From: Kiritimatiellia bacterium
GTDB taxonomy: Bacteria; Verrucomicrobiota; Kiritimatiellia; RFP12; UBA1067
Assembly: GCA_017508315.1 (NCBI GenBank)
Contig: JAFVZE010000112.1
Span: 1-20,082 of the forward strand
Length of the DNA stretch: 20,082 nt
Direction: 5' to 3'
Shown: positions 7,927-15,218 of the stretch, one piece after another
How positions within the stretch are numbered: the first letter of the stretch is position 1
How the letters are laid out: the number at the start of each line of letters is the position of its first letter
Notes under the pieces: generated by a model
What the model saw: the letters and a program-made list of their open reading frames with translations, nothing else
Told to the model about the DNA's origin: nothing
Databases searched by the model: none
Made by a program: the position numbers and the translations under genes

Positions 7927-9441
7927 TTATTCCTTTTCAAGATTGAGTTTAGGGATGTATCCGGGCATCGCGGCAAGAGACGCGAAGAAAAGCGACAGCA
8001 CGGCCGGAGACCGGAGCGGACAGTCGCCGAAGCCGTGAATGACGGTGGCGGCAACCGCCGCGAGAATGAAAAACACGCTGGACGGCATCACAAAAAGCTG
8101 CACCGGTTTTGGCGGCAGGTCTTTCGGCTTGGCGAAACGCGCGGCTTTCACAAGCGCATGCCAGGCGACACCGACAGGCCAGCAGAGCATCGCGAACATC
8201 GCCAATATCGCCCCGAAGCCGATTATTCCGTGTTCGGCGAGAAACTGCAGATAATCATTGTGAACGTTGATGCCGCCGACACGCTGTATGTCTTTGTATT
8301 CCGCTTCCGTCATCTTCGGAATGCAGAAGTGCCGATATCCCCAGCCGCCGCAGCCGAAAAGCGGATATTCCTTCCAGATTTCGGTGGCGACGCGCACATG
8401 GTACTGCCCCTTGCCGGTCACGCGGTCCAAAACCGCGGCGGTGTTGAGCGTATCCACTTCGCGGCGGATATTCTCCGGCATGAACACCGTCGAGAAAAAG
8501 ACCATAAGCCCCAGCGCAAGCGCGCACCATACGCCTGACTTTATCCGGAACGCCTTGGACTTCTTGGCGGTGAACGAAATAAAAGTGTAAACAAAGAATA
8601 TCGCCGCAAGTGACGTCACCAGAATGATCGAGGCGCGGGACAATGTGTTGAGCGCGGCAAAAAAACATACGGCGGCCGGCAGCACGAAGAAGTGTTTGCG
8701 CCAGAACACGCCGCGGCGGTCCTTGCCGTCGGAAACCTCGGAAGCGGCGATATCCTCAAGGACGTCTTCGCGGCGGTTGTGCCACGCCGCGACCGCCAGC
8801 GCGAAAACGGTGGTGAAATAGTCTCCTGCCATATTCGGATATCCGAAAGACGAGAAGAAATCGCCCGCCTTGCGGCCGTCGGGAAGTTCCGCCCAGAACG
8901 GGCCGGGAGCGCCGGCGGCCGACTGCACAAAGCCGAGAAGCGCAAGCGCGGCGCCGTTCCACACGAGCATTTCAACGAGCAGTCTTTTACCGCGACGGCG
9001 GAGAGAATGTTTCACGGCGACCGTCACCGATAATGCGACGGCAAACCATTCCACCACATTGAGATGATGAAGACGATTCACGCAGAACGGCAAAAACCTG
9101 ACCGGCGGATCGGGATTTATGCCAAGCGTGATCTTGTCGTAATCGCAAACCGGACACAGACCGTTATTCACAAAGGGAACGAGCAAAAGCGCCATGAAAC
9201 CGAGCGCGGTCCACACCAGCGGGTCGTGCCGCATCGCCTTCCATGTCCGGCGTCGCGCGTTGTAAAGCGACTCTCCGGAATGACGCTGCGGGAAACAGAG
9301 CATCATCTCCCAGAGAAAAACGACAATCCACGGCACCACGGGCAGGAGCAGTTCGGCGCGGGTGCCGCCGAAAATCCACGCCATCAGCGAGATGACGATC
9401 GCCGTATACGCGACTACCGCATTTTCATAAAGAAACGACAT
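7927..9441 (-). CDS. O-antigen ligase/polymerase-like membrane protein (Wzy_C/WaaL type)
   Basis: 504 aa with roughly ten or more hydrophobic segments. It shows the Wzy_C/O-antigen ligase layout: NTLSRASIILV near 265-275 leading into a helix, a large soluble loop at about 320-395, HNDYLQFLAEHGIIGFG (394-410) at the end of that loop, and a last segment containing HGFGDCPLRSPAVLSLFFA (469-487). Such proteins polymerise undecaprenyl-linked glycan units or ligate glycans to lipid A or protein; the sequence alone does not say which. Its ATG lies inside the end of ispG (17-nt overlap), with GGGAAGG upstream, so the two are probably coupled. Linking it to ispG is logical because both depend on the polyprenyl-phosphate supply. 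Confidence 0.83.
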   Translation of the reverse strand: MSFLYENAVVAYTAIVISLMAWIFGGTRAELLLPVVPWIVVFLWEMMLCFPQRHSGESLYNARRRTWKAMRHDPLVWTALGFMALLLVPFVNNGLCPVCDYDKITLGINPDPPVRFLPFCVNRLHHLNVVEWFAVALSVTVAVKHSLRRRGKRLLVEMLVWNGAALALLGFVQSAAGAPGPFWAELPDGRKAGDFFSSFGYPNMAGDYFTTVFALAVAAWHNRREDVLEDIAASEVSDGKDRRGVFWRKHFFVLPAAVCFFAALNTLSRASIILVTSLAAIFFVYTFISFTAKKSKAFRIKSGVWCALALGLMVFFSTVFMPENIRREVDTLNTAAVLDRVTGKGQYHVRVATEIWKEYPLFGCGGWGYRHFCIPKMTEAEYKDIQRVGGINVHNDYLQFLAEHGIIGFGAILAMFAMLCWPVGVAWHALVKAARFAKPKDLPPKPVQLFVMPSSVFFILAAVAATVIHGFGDCPLRSPAVLSLFFASLAAMPGYIPKLNLEKE

Positions 9442-10465
9442 ATTCCATTACCTTCCCGACCGCATCTTTTTCGCTTACCTTGCAGACTTGCGATCCTTTG
9501 ACGTAAAGCAGAAACTCTCCGTCGCCGCCGCACAGGGCGACATCGGCACCCTTGGCCTCGCCCGGCCCGTTCACGGCGCACCCCATGACCGCCACCTTGG
9601 CGAGCGTCTTGCCGGGATTGGCGAACTGAAAGCGTTCCAGTTCCGCCTCGACCGCCGCCGCGACGGCGAAAAGACCGACCTTGGTGCGACCGCAGGTCGG
9701 ACAGCTGACGATCGCCGGACCCGGCGCACGGAGACCGAGACTGCGCAGTATCTCCAATCCCGTCTTCACCTCGTTTTCCGGCCGGTCGGTAAGCGACACG
9801 CGGACGGTGTCACCGATCCCCTCGTCAAGCAGAATCCCGAGCGCGACCGAAGATCGCACCGTGCCCGGCAGCGCCGTTCCCGCCTCGGTCACTCCGAGAT
9901 GAAGCGGGCAGTCGGTTTTCTCCGCGAGCTCGCGGTATGCCGACAGGGTGTTACCGACGCTTGAAGACTTGACCGAAACGGCGATGTCGAAAAATCCCTC
10001 GTTCTCAAGAAGCTTTATGTGCTTGAGCGCGGACGAGACGAGCGTCTCGCCGTTTTCAAGACTTCCCGAATTGACGCCGACGCGGATCGGAACTCCCTTG
10101 GCTTTGGCGGCTCGGGCCACGGCCTGCACCTTGTCGCGTCCGCCGATGTTGCCGGGATTGAGGCGCAGCGCATCCGCTCCGGCCTCAAGCGCGGCGAGCG
10201 CGAAACGGTAATCGAAATGGATGTCCGCAACGATCGGAATCGGACTTTGACGACGCACTTCGGCAAAGACTTCCGCCGCCCTCAGATCGGGAACCGTGAG
10301 CCTGTAGATGTCGCAGCCGGACCGGGCGCAGCGCAGAAGCTGCGCGAGACACGCCGAAGCGTCATGCGCATCGGCGTTGCCCATCGTCTGAACGCTCACC
10401 CGGGCGCCGCCGCCCACGCAAACGTTACCGACTTTCAGCGCCCGTGTTTGAGTTCGTCTGTACAT
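9425..10465 (-). CDS. ispG: 4-hydroxy-3-methylbut-2-en-1-yl diphosphate synthase
   Basis: 346 aa. IspG (GcpE) is the [4Fe-4S] enzyme that reduces methylerythritol cyclodiphosphate to HMBPP, the penultimate MEP-pathway step. The N-terminal RRTQTRALKVGNVCVGGG, the VADIHFDYRFAL strand and NPGNIG segment are typical of its TIM barrel. The C-terminal cluster domain has SCPTCGR (C255, C258), MGCAVNGPGE (C296) and E303. The cysteine-glutamate spacings fit the known C-C-C-E ligand set. The length is that of the short bacterial form, without the extra middle domain of plant and chlamydial types. The start follows the family N-terminus and lies 41 nt inside the end of rseP, an unusually long overlap. 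No strong ribosome site is seen, so coupling to rseP translation is likely. Confidence 0.95.
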   Translation of the reverse strand: MYRRTQTRALKVGNVCVGGGARVSVQTMGNADAHDASACLAQLLRCARSGCDIYRLTVPDLRAAEVFAEVRRQSPIPIVADIHFDYRFALAALEAGADALRLNPGNIGGRDKVQAVARAAKAKGVPIRVGVNSGSLENGETLVSSALKHIKLLENEGFFDIAVSVKSSSVGNTLSAYRELAEKTDCPLHLGVTEAGTALPGTVRSSVALGILLDEGIGDTVRVSLTDRPENEVKTGLEILRSLGLRAPGPAIVSCPTCGRTKVGLFAVAAAVEAELERFQFANPGKTLAKVAVMGCAVNGPGEAKGADVALCGGDGEFLLYVKGSQVCKVSEKDAVGKVMEYVVSL

Positions 10466-11576
10466 TCACAGTTTCCGGCTGATAGGTGTGGATCCTGTAG
10501 CTGCGGTAGGAATCGCGGATGACGAGCAGTCCCATAAGTCCCATGAGAACCGCCATGAACGCCAGCGAAAGATATTTGACGACGCAGTCGGGTACGCGGC
10601 GGCGGAACACGAGCGCGAAGAGGGAGAAAAGGATCAGACCGCCGTCGAGAACGGGAATCGGCAGCAGATTGAGAATCGCCAGATTGACATTCAAGAAGCG
10701 CAGAAATCCGATGCCGTCCCAGATGTCGCGGCGGACCTGACGGTAAAGCCCCTCGGCGATCATGACCGGACCGCCGATCGCCTGGCTCGTGGCTTTGGCT
10801 TCCTTGGGCGTCACCAGTCCTTTGAGCACCCGGAAGATGGATCCCGCGTCCCACGCCAACTGTCTCAAAGGATTGCGATCCGGCATCCAGCTGACGGCTC
10901 CAGTCGAATTGGTGACGCTCAGAGCCATGATGAACCACGCGCCTGTCGCCTCGTGGCGCGCCGGCGTTATTTTCAGCGTTTTTAGCTCGCCGCCCCGCTC
11001 GACGGTGAATTCGGTCTCGCGTCCGCCGGCGATCTGGACCTCCGTCTGCATTTCGGTCCAGGTGCGGACATCGCGCCCGCCGACCGATTTGACGACGTCG
11101 CCGGCGAGCATGCCGCCCTTCGCCGCCGCGCCGTCCTCGATGACGTTGCCGATTTTCGCCGGCAGCTCCCCGAACTTCACTCCGGGAACGAGCGAAAGCA
11201 GAACCGCGATGAATACCGCCAGAACGACATTCATCATCGGACCTGCAACCGCCACGAGCAGTTCCTTCCAGGCGGGGATGCGCTCGCGCGCCGCGGCCGG
11301 TTCACAGTCCGACGACGCGCCCTCTATCGCTTTGGTGCCCTCGGGATCGACATCGGGAATCGAGACGTAACCGCCGAGCGGGATGGCGGAAATGCGGTAT
11401 TCCACTCCGCGCCATTTCTTTTTCCAGAGCGCCGGTCCGAAACCTATCGAAAAGGCTTCAACCTTGAGTCCGAGCTTGACCGCCACGAGGAAATGCCCTA
11501 ACTCGTGAATGAAAATCGCAAGTGAAAAAAGCGCCACACAAAGCGCGATGTACGCTACCGTGACAAGTGTTTCCAT
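10425..11576 (-). CDS. rseP: RseP/site-2 protease family zinc metalloprotease
   Basis: 383 aa from the chosen ATG. HELGH (H24-H28) in the first membrane helix binds zinc and catalyses; the third ligand is in LLPIPVLDGG (D311) in the third helix. One PDZ domain lies at about 135-205, between helices two and three, with GPMMN at 112-116. Site-2 proteases cut transmembrane proteins such as anti-sigma factors and remnant signal peptides in the inner membrane. E. coli RseP has two PDZ domains; this has one, like many non-proteobacterial members. A TTG seven codons upstream (11597) could also start translation, but ATG is preferred because GGGAGG lies upstream of it, though 13 nt away. The gene overlaps dxr by 22 nt. 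The order dxr-rseP-ispG is a known conserved arrangement in several phyla. Confidence 0.92.
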   Translation of the reverse strand: METLVTVAYIALCVALFSLAIFIHELGHFLVAVKLGLKVEAFSIGFGPALWKKKWRGVEYRISAIPLGGYVSIPDVDPEGTKAIEGASSDCEPAAARERIPAWKELLVAVAGPMMNVVLAVFIAVLLSLVPGVKFGELPAKIGNVIEDGAAAKGGMLAGDVVKSVGGRDVRTWTEMQTEVQIAGGRETEFTVERGGELKTLKITPARHEATGAWFIMALSVTNSTGAVSWMPDRNPLRQLAWDAGSIFRVLKGLVTPKEAKATSQAIGGPVMIAEGLYRQVRRDIWDGIGFLRFLNVNLAILNLLPIPVLDGGLILFSLFALVFRRRVPDCVVKYLSLAFMAVLMGLMGLLVIRDSYRSYRIHTYQPETVNVQTNSNTGAESR

Positions 11577-12619
11577 GTCCAGTCGTTTGCCTCCCAAACC
11601 GCGTCGAGCGAATCACAGGCGATTTTCGGCGCCTTCGCAAGACATTCCTCAACAGTTTTGGCGATGTCGGCGTATCCGATCGCCCCTTTCATGAAATTCT
11701 CCACCGCCCATTCATCGGCCGCGGCGAGAACCGCGCACGCGCAGCCGCCGGCGGCGACCGCCTCGGAGACGAGCCGCAGACACGGAAAACGCACAGGGTC
11801 GCTTTTGCGGAAGGTGAGCGAGCCGAGCCGGGCGAGATCAAGCGTCCGACGCTCGGCAGGCAGGCGCTCCGGCCAGGTGAGCGCGTACTGGATGGGAACG
11901 CGCATATCCGGCGGGCAGAGCTGCGCGAGCGTCGAACCGTCCTCGAACGTGACGAGCGAATGAACGATGCTTTGCGGATGCACCACCACTTCGATATCGG
12001 AAAAATCTACGTCGAAAAGCCACTTCGCTTCGATCATCTCGAAGCCTTTGTTCATCATGGTCGATGAGTCGATCGTGACTTTGGGCCCCATCTTCCAGCT
12101 CGGATGTCTGAGGGCATCTTCCACGCTCACGCCGGAAAGATCAGCCGGCGCGTCAAGAAACGGCCCGCCGCTCGCCGTCAAAATGAGTTTGGATATCTTC
12201 CCGCCGCCTTGCATGCACTGGAACATCGCGCTGTGCTCGCTGTCGACCGGCAGAATCCTCACGCCTTTTTCGCGCGCTCTCGCAGAAACGAACTCACCCG
12301 CCATCACCATCACTTCCTTGGTGGCGAGCGCGATGTCCATCCCCTTGTCGATCGCCGCGAGCGTGGGTTTAAGCCCCGACATCCCCACCGTTGCCGTCAG
12401 GCACACGTCGGCGTCGTTCTCCTCCACCGCACGGACAGCCGAATCCTCACCGAGATAAGCCTTCGCTCCGAGTTTCTCCGCATACGACAGGCACTTCTCT
12501 TTCGAACTGCGCGCGGCAAGCGCAACGACCTTGAATTCATCAGGGTGCGACAAGACAACGTCGATCGCGCTTTCGCCGATCGAACCTGTAGCTCCCAATA
12601 TGATTATTTTCTTGGTCAT
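11555..12619 (-). CDS. dxr: 1-deoxy-D-xylulose 5-phosphate reductoisomerase
   Basis: 354 aa. Dxr makes 2-C-methylerythritol 4-phosphate, the first committed MEP step, using NADPH and a divalent metal. Visible elements are the Rossmann GATGSIG (9-15), LPVDSEHSA with the metal ligands D126 and E128, the flexible-loop HPSWKMG (172-178), and VTIDSSTMMNKGFEMIEA with D184, S185, N190, K191 and E194. One deviation is LATKE at 98-102, where most family members have ANKE. The start was placed at the ATG giving MTKKIIILGATG. An ORF extension of nine codons to 12646 would run across the TATAAT box and is rejected. No Shine-Dalgarno sequence precedes this ATG, which lies 9 nt after the -10 box. It heads the long operon that ends with the GH123-type gene. 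Confidence 0.95.
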   Translation of the reverse strand: MTKKIIILGATGSIGESAIDVVLSHPDEFKVVALAARSSKEKCLSYAEKLGAKAYLGEDSAVRAVEENDADVCLTATVGMSGLKPTLAAIDKGMDIALATKEVMVMAGEFVSARAREKGVRILPVDSEHSAMFQCMQGGGKISKLILTASGGPFLDAPADLSGVSVEDALRHPSWKMGPKVTIDSSTMMNKGFEMIEAKWLFDVDFSDIEVVVHPQSIVHSLVTFEDGSTLAQLCPPDMRVPIQYALTWPERLPAERRTLDLARLGSLTFRKSDPVRFPCLRLVSEAVAAGGCACAVLAAADEWAVENFMKGAIGYADIAKTVEECLAKAPKIACDSLDAVWEANDWTWKHLSR

Positions 12620-12628
12620 TGACCGCGT

Positions 12629-12638
12629 ATTATACCAT
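12629..12638 (-). promoter_or_regulatory. Extended -10 promoter (ATGGTATAAT) for dxr operon
   Basis: The minus-strand sequence ATGGTATAAT contains a perfect TATAAT and an upstream TGG. It begins 13 nt after the coaD stop codon and ends 9 nt before the dxr ATG. No convincing -35 is visible. The predicted transcription start falls 1-3 nt before the ATG, so the mRNA would have almost no leader. Read-through from coaD is also possible, because no terminator separates them. Confidence 0.72.
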
Positions 12639-12651
12639 AAGGCCATTGAAT

Positions 12652-13131
12652 TTATTTTAGCCGCTTCTGCACAGCTTCGGTGACGAACGGCGCGGTATCT
12701 CCGCCGTAACGGGCGATTTCTCGGACCGTGGAAGCGGTTACATATGCCAGATTCTCGCTCGGCATCATGAACAGCGTCTCTATCTCCGGCGCCAGACGGC
12801 GGTTGGTAAGCGCCATCTGGAACTCGTACTCGAAATCCGAATAAACCCTGACGCCGCGGATCACCACTTTCGCGCCTTCACGGCGGCAGAAATCGACAAG
12901 CAACGTATCGAGAATCGCAACCTCGACATTGTTCAGACCGGCCTTCTCGACATCCTCGCGAATCATCGACAGCCTCTCTTCGCGGGGAAACATCGCCCCG
13001 TCCTTGGTACTCGTCGCGGCCACCGCGACGATCAAACGGTCGTAGAGCTTTGCCGAACGCTGAATAAGATCGAAGTGTCCGCGGGTCATCGGATCGAACG
13101 TACCCGGATATACTGCCGTTTTTTCTGCCAT
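12652..13131 (-). CDS. coaD: Phosphopantetheine adenylyltransferase
   Basis: 159 aa, full length for the family. CoaD joins ATP and 4'-phosphopantetheine to make dephospho-CoA, the penultimate step of coenzyme A synthesis, in the cytoplasm. YPGTFDPMTRGH (8-19) holds the nucleotidyltransferase T/HxGH-type motif with T11 and H19. VVIRGVR (89-95) has R92, and YSDFEYEFQMALTNRRL (97-113) is the phosphopantetheine-site signature. ASTVREIARYGGD near 133-145 replaces the common SSSxVKEIA form. The ATG lies 9 nt after a TATAAT and lacks a Shine-Dalgarno sequence, as in dxr. It sits between the cstA terminator and the dxr promoter and appears to be its own short transcription unit, perhaps with read-through into dxr. 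Confidence 0.96.
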   Translation of the reverse strand: MAEKTAVYPGTFDPMTRGHFDLIQRSAKLYDRLIVAVAATSTKDGAMFPREERLSMIREDVEKAGLNNVEVAILDTLLVDFCRREGAKVVIRGVRVYSDFEYEFQMALTNRRLAPEIETLFMMPSENLAYVTASTVREIARYGGDTAPFVTEAVQKRLK

Positions 13132-13140
13132 AGTTCCAAT

Positions 13141-13150
13141 ATTATAGCAA
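13141..13150 (-). promoter_or_regulatory. Extended -10 promoter (TTGCTATAAT) for coaD
   Basis: The minus-strand sequence is TTGCTATAAT, a perfect TATAAT with a TGC extended -10 element. It sits just downstream of the cstA terminator and 9 nt before the coaD ATG. A run of six T lies directly upstream. No -35 box is obvious. Confidence 0.72.
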
Positions 13151-13164
13151 AAAACGCCGCGACT

Positions 13165-13199
13165 TAAAATTGCGCCGTCACTGAAGTTTCACCGGCGCA
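13165..13199 (-). terminator. Intrinsic terminator of the iorA-cstA operon
   Basis: On the minus strand TGCGCCG (13199-13193) pairs perfectly with CGGCGCA (13177-13171) across a 15-nt loop, which can extend through an inner TGAA/TTCA pairing. ATTTTA follows. The upstream arm contains the last codons of cstA, and the stop TGA (13191-13189) lies at the base of the loop. It separates the iorA operon from the coaD promoter. Confidence 0.7.
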
Positions 13200-14673
13200 G
13201 AGGGATTCGCTCGCGGGAGCGCAACACGACGAACACGGCCGAAACTGCCGAAATTCCGATCGCGACGGCGACCGCCAGAAGAACCGGCATTCCGCCGGGA
13301 ACCAACCCCCATGGCTGCCCTTTATCGACGCTCGTCCACAGAATGAAAGAGACCACCACCGCGATCATGAACATCCCCGGGAGCAGCGCCACCAGCGACT
13401 TCATTCCCTTGCCCTCGCGAAGCATCCACACCGAACAGGCCATCAGCGTCGAAGCCGAGAGGACCTGATTGCCCCACGCGAAATAGTTCCACACATGACC
13501 GAAGCTTTTCGCGCTCAGATTCGACCACCAGAGACAGGCGGCGACGACGGCGACCAGCGGCAGACAGGTCATGATGCGCGGCATTATCTTCACCTGGTCG
13601 ATTTTCAGCATCTCGGCAAGCGACAGGCGGGAACTTCTGAGCGCCGTGTCTCCCGAGGTGATCGCAAGAACCACGATTGCGAAAACGGCCACGCCACCCA
13701 TCCACGGACCGAGGAAATGGCAGGCGATCTTCCCCAGCACCTGCGCCGGAGGCAGCGAAAGGTTTTCCGGGGCGATATTGTACATCGCCAGCGCGGCGGA
13801 GGACCAGATCATCGCGATGATGCCTTCCGCGATCATCATGCCGTAGAACGTAAGGCAGGCTTCGCGCTCGGACCTGATGGTTCTGGCGACGATCGGCGAC
13901 TGGGTCGCGTGGAAACCGGAGATGATTCCGCAGGCGATGGTCACGAAAAGAAGCGGAAAGATAGGACTGCGGCCATCAGCGTCGAACACTTCCCTGCGAT
14001 AGCGCAGAAACTCCGCGCCTTCCTCGAGAATAGAAGGATCGAGGAATGCGCTCCAGACAACCGCGCCAAGCACCGCCGCCGAGCCGATCAGCAGCAATCC
14101 CCCGAACACGGGGTAGACGCGTCCGATTATCGCATCCACCGGAAAAAGAGTGGCGACGATGTAGTACGCGAAGATTATCCCAACCGCCCACCAGAAAAAC
14201 GAAATCTGCGGCAGCCACTGCTTGTCGATCAGATTGGCGGGAACATTGATGAACACCGCGACCACCAGCAGCAGCAATACGAGCATGAACCACGAAAACA
14301 CCGCCGAATACCGCCGGCCGAGCGTCGAGCGGATTATTCCGGGCAGGTTCGCGCCGTTCATCCTGATCGACGCCATCGCCGCGATGAAATCATGCGCCGC
14401 GCCGAGCAGAACGCAACCCGCCGGAATTATGAGAAGCGATATTTTGCCGAACTTTATGCCGGCGATGACACCGATGACCGGCCCGACCCCGGCGATGTTC
14501 AGAAGCTGGATCAGCATATTCTTCCACATGGGAAGCGGCACGCAGTCCACGCCGTCGGGACGGGCGACGGCAGGCGTAGGATTATCCCCGGGGGCGAGAA
14601 ATTTCTCAATCAGCTTGCCGTACGTGAAATACCCGGCGATCAGAAACGCGATTCCTCCGAGAAGCCAGCACAT
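13189..14673 (-). CDS. cstA: Short CstA-family carbon starvation/peptide or pyruvate transporter
   Basis: 494 aa with about a dozen or more membrane segments. The N-terminal third carries CstA family features: DGVDCVPLP (about 40-48), NIAGVGPVIGVIAGIKFG (59-76) and LLGAAHDFIAAMASIRMNG (89-107). The E. coli CstA and BtsT proteins are about 700 aa; this matches the shorter class common in Bacteroidota-like and PVC genomes. Characterised members import pyruvate or peptides by proton symport; the substrate here is not evident. An AAGGAAGG ribosome site precedes the ATG. The gene begins 15 nt after the thioredoxin-like gene and is the last of the iorA operon. Import of peptides or pyruvate would fit an operon headed by an enzyme of aromatic amino acid or 2-oxoacid fermentation, but this is inference. 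Confidence 0.88.
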   Translation of the reverse strand: MCWLLGGIAFLIAGYFTYGKLIEKFLAPGDNPTPAVARPDGVDCVPLPMWKNMLIQLLNIAGVGPVIGVIAGIKFGKISLLIIPAGCVLLGAAHDFIAAMASIRMNGANLPGIIRSTLGRRYSAVFSWFMLVLLLLVVAVFINVPANLIDKQWLPQISFFWWAVGIIFAYYIVATLFPVDAIIGRVYPVFGGLLLIGSAAVLGAVVWSAFLDPSILEEGAEFLRYRREVFDADGRSPIFPLLFVTIACGIISGFHATQSPIVARTIRSEREACLTFYGMMIAEGIIAMIWSSAALAMYNIAPENLSLPPAQVLGKIACHFLGPWMGGVAVFAIVVLAITSGDTALRSSRLSLAEMLKIDQVKIMPRIMTCLPLVAVVAACLWWSNLSAKSFGHVWNYFAWGNQVLSASTLMACSVWMLREGKGMKSLVALLPGMFMIAVVVSFILWTSVDKGQPWGLVPGGMPVLLAVAVAIGISAVSAVFVVLRSRERIPLRR

Positions 14674-14688
14674 ACCGCATCACCTTCC

Positions 14689-15183
14689 TTATTTGCCCTC
14701 TTTAAGTGCCTTGTCGATCTCCGCGATGAACTCCGAAGCGGCTTTGCGTCCGGCCCTCGGCCTTGCAAGCTCCTTGCGCTCCGGCGAAAGCAGGACGAAT
14801 GTCGGATATCCCCTTACGCCGAATTGCTTGGCCAGAGCGAAGCGCTTGGACCTGGTTTCAGCGTCGGGACGGCCGTTCTTCGGAAAATCAACCTTGAGGC
14901 AGACCATTTTTTCTGAAAACTTCTCCCACTGGCCGGTACTGAAGATGTTCTTGTCGGCAAGAATGCACCAATAGCACCTGTCGCTGCCGGTGAAATTTAC
15001 AAACACCGGCTTTTTGTCTTTGGCGGCGGTTTTGAACGCGCCGTCGATATCCTCGGTCCAGAGCGACTTCGCCTTGTCCGCCGCCGATGCGGATTCGGAC
15101 ATATTCGCGGCGCTGCCTGCGAAAAGACCGTCAGATGCCAACGCCGCCAGGGCAACCGCGCTCATCAAAATCACACGTTTCAT
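14689..15183 (-). CDS. Exported thioredoxin-like protein with CYWC centre
   Basis: 164 aa. Residues 1-22 form a signal peptide with a hydrophobic core and a likely cleavage after FAG or nearby. The mature part is a thioredoxin fold: KPVFVNFTGSDRCYWC with the redox pair C70 and C73, then KVDFP, and FGVRGYPTFVLLSPERKEL carrying the cis-proline before T. The FTGSD-C-x-W-C form is typical of thioredoxin-family proteins of PVC bacteria and Bacteroidota, and differs from the CGPC of cytoplasmic thioredoxin. It probably reduces or shuffles disulfides in the periplasm; no partner reductase is nearby. AAGGAGG precedes the ATG at a good distance. It lies 35 nt after the lipoprotein gene and 15 nt before cstA. 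Confidence 0.86.
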   Translation of the reverse strand: MKRVILMSAVALAALASDGLFAGSAANMSESASAADKAKSLWTEDIDGAFKTAAKDKKPVFVNFTGSDRCYWCILADKNIFSTGQWEKFSEKMVCLKVDFPKNGRPDAETRSKRFALAKQFGVRGYPTFVLLSPERKELARPRAGRKAASEFIAEIDKALKEGK

Positions 15184-15218
15184 AATATCCTCCTTGCTGT
15201 TTTACGGACTTGTGTCTT

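Noticed and set aside
12620..12646. A nine-codon N-terminal extension of dxr
   Set aside because: It would be translated across the TATAAT promoter box and adds residues before the conserved MTKKIIILGATG start.
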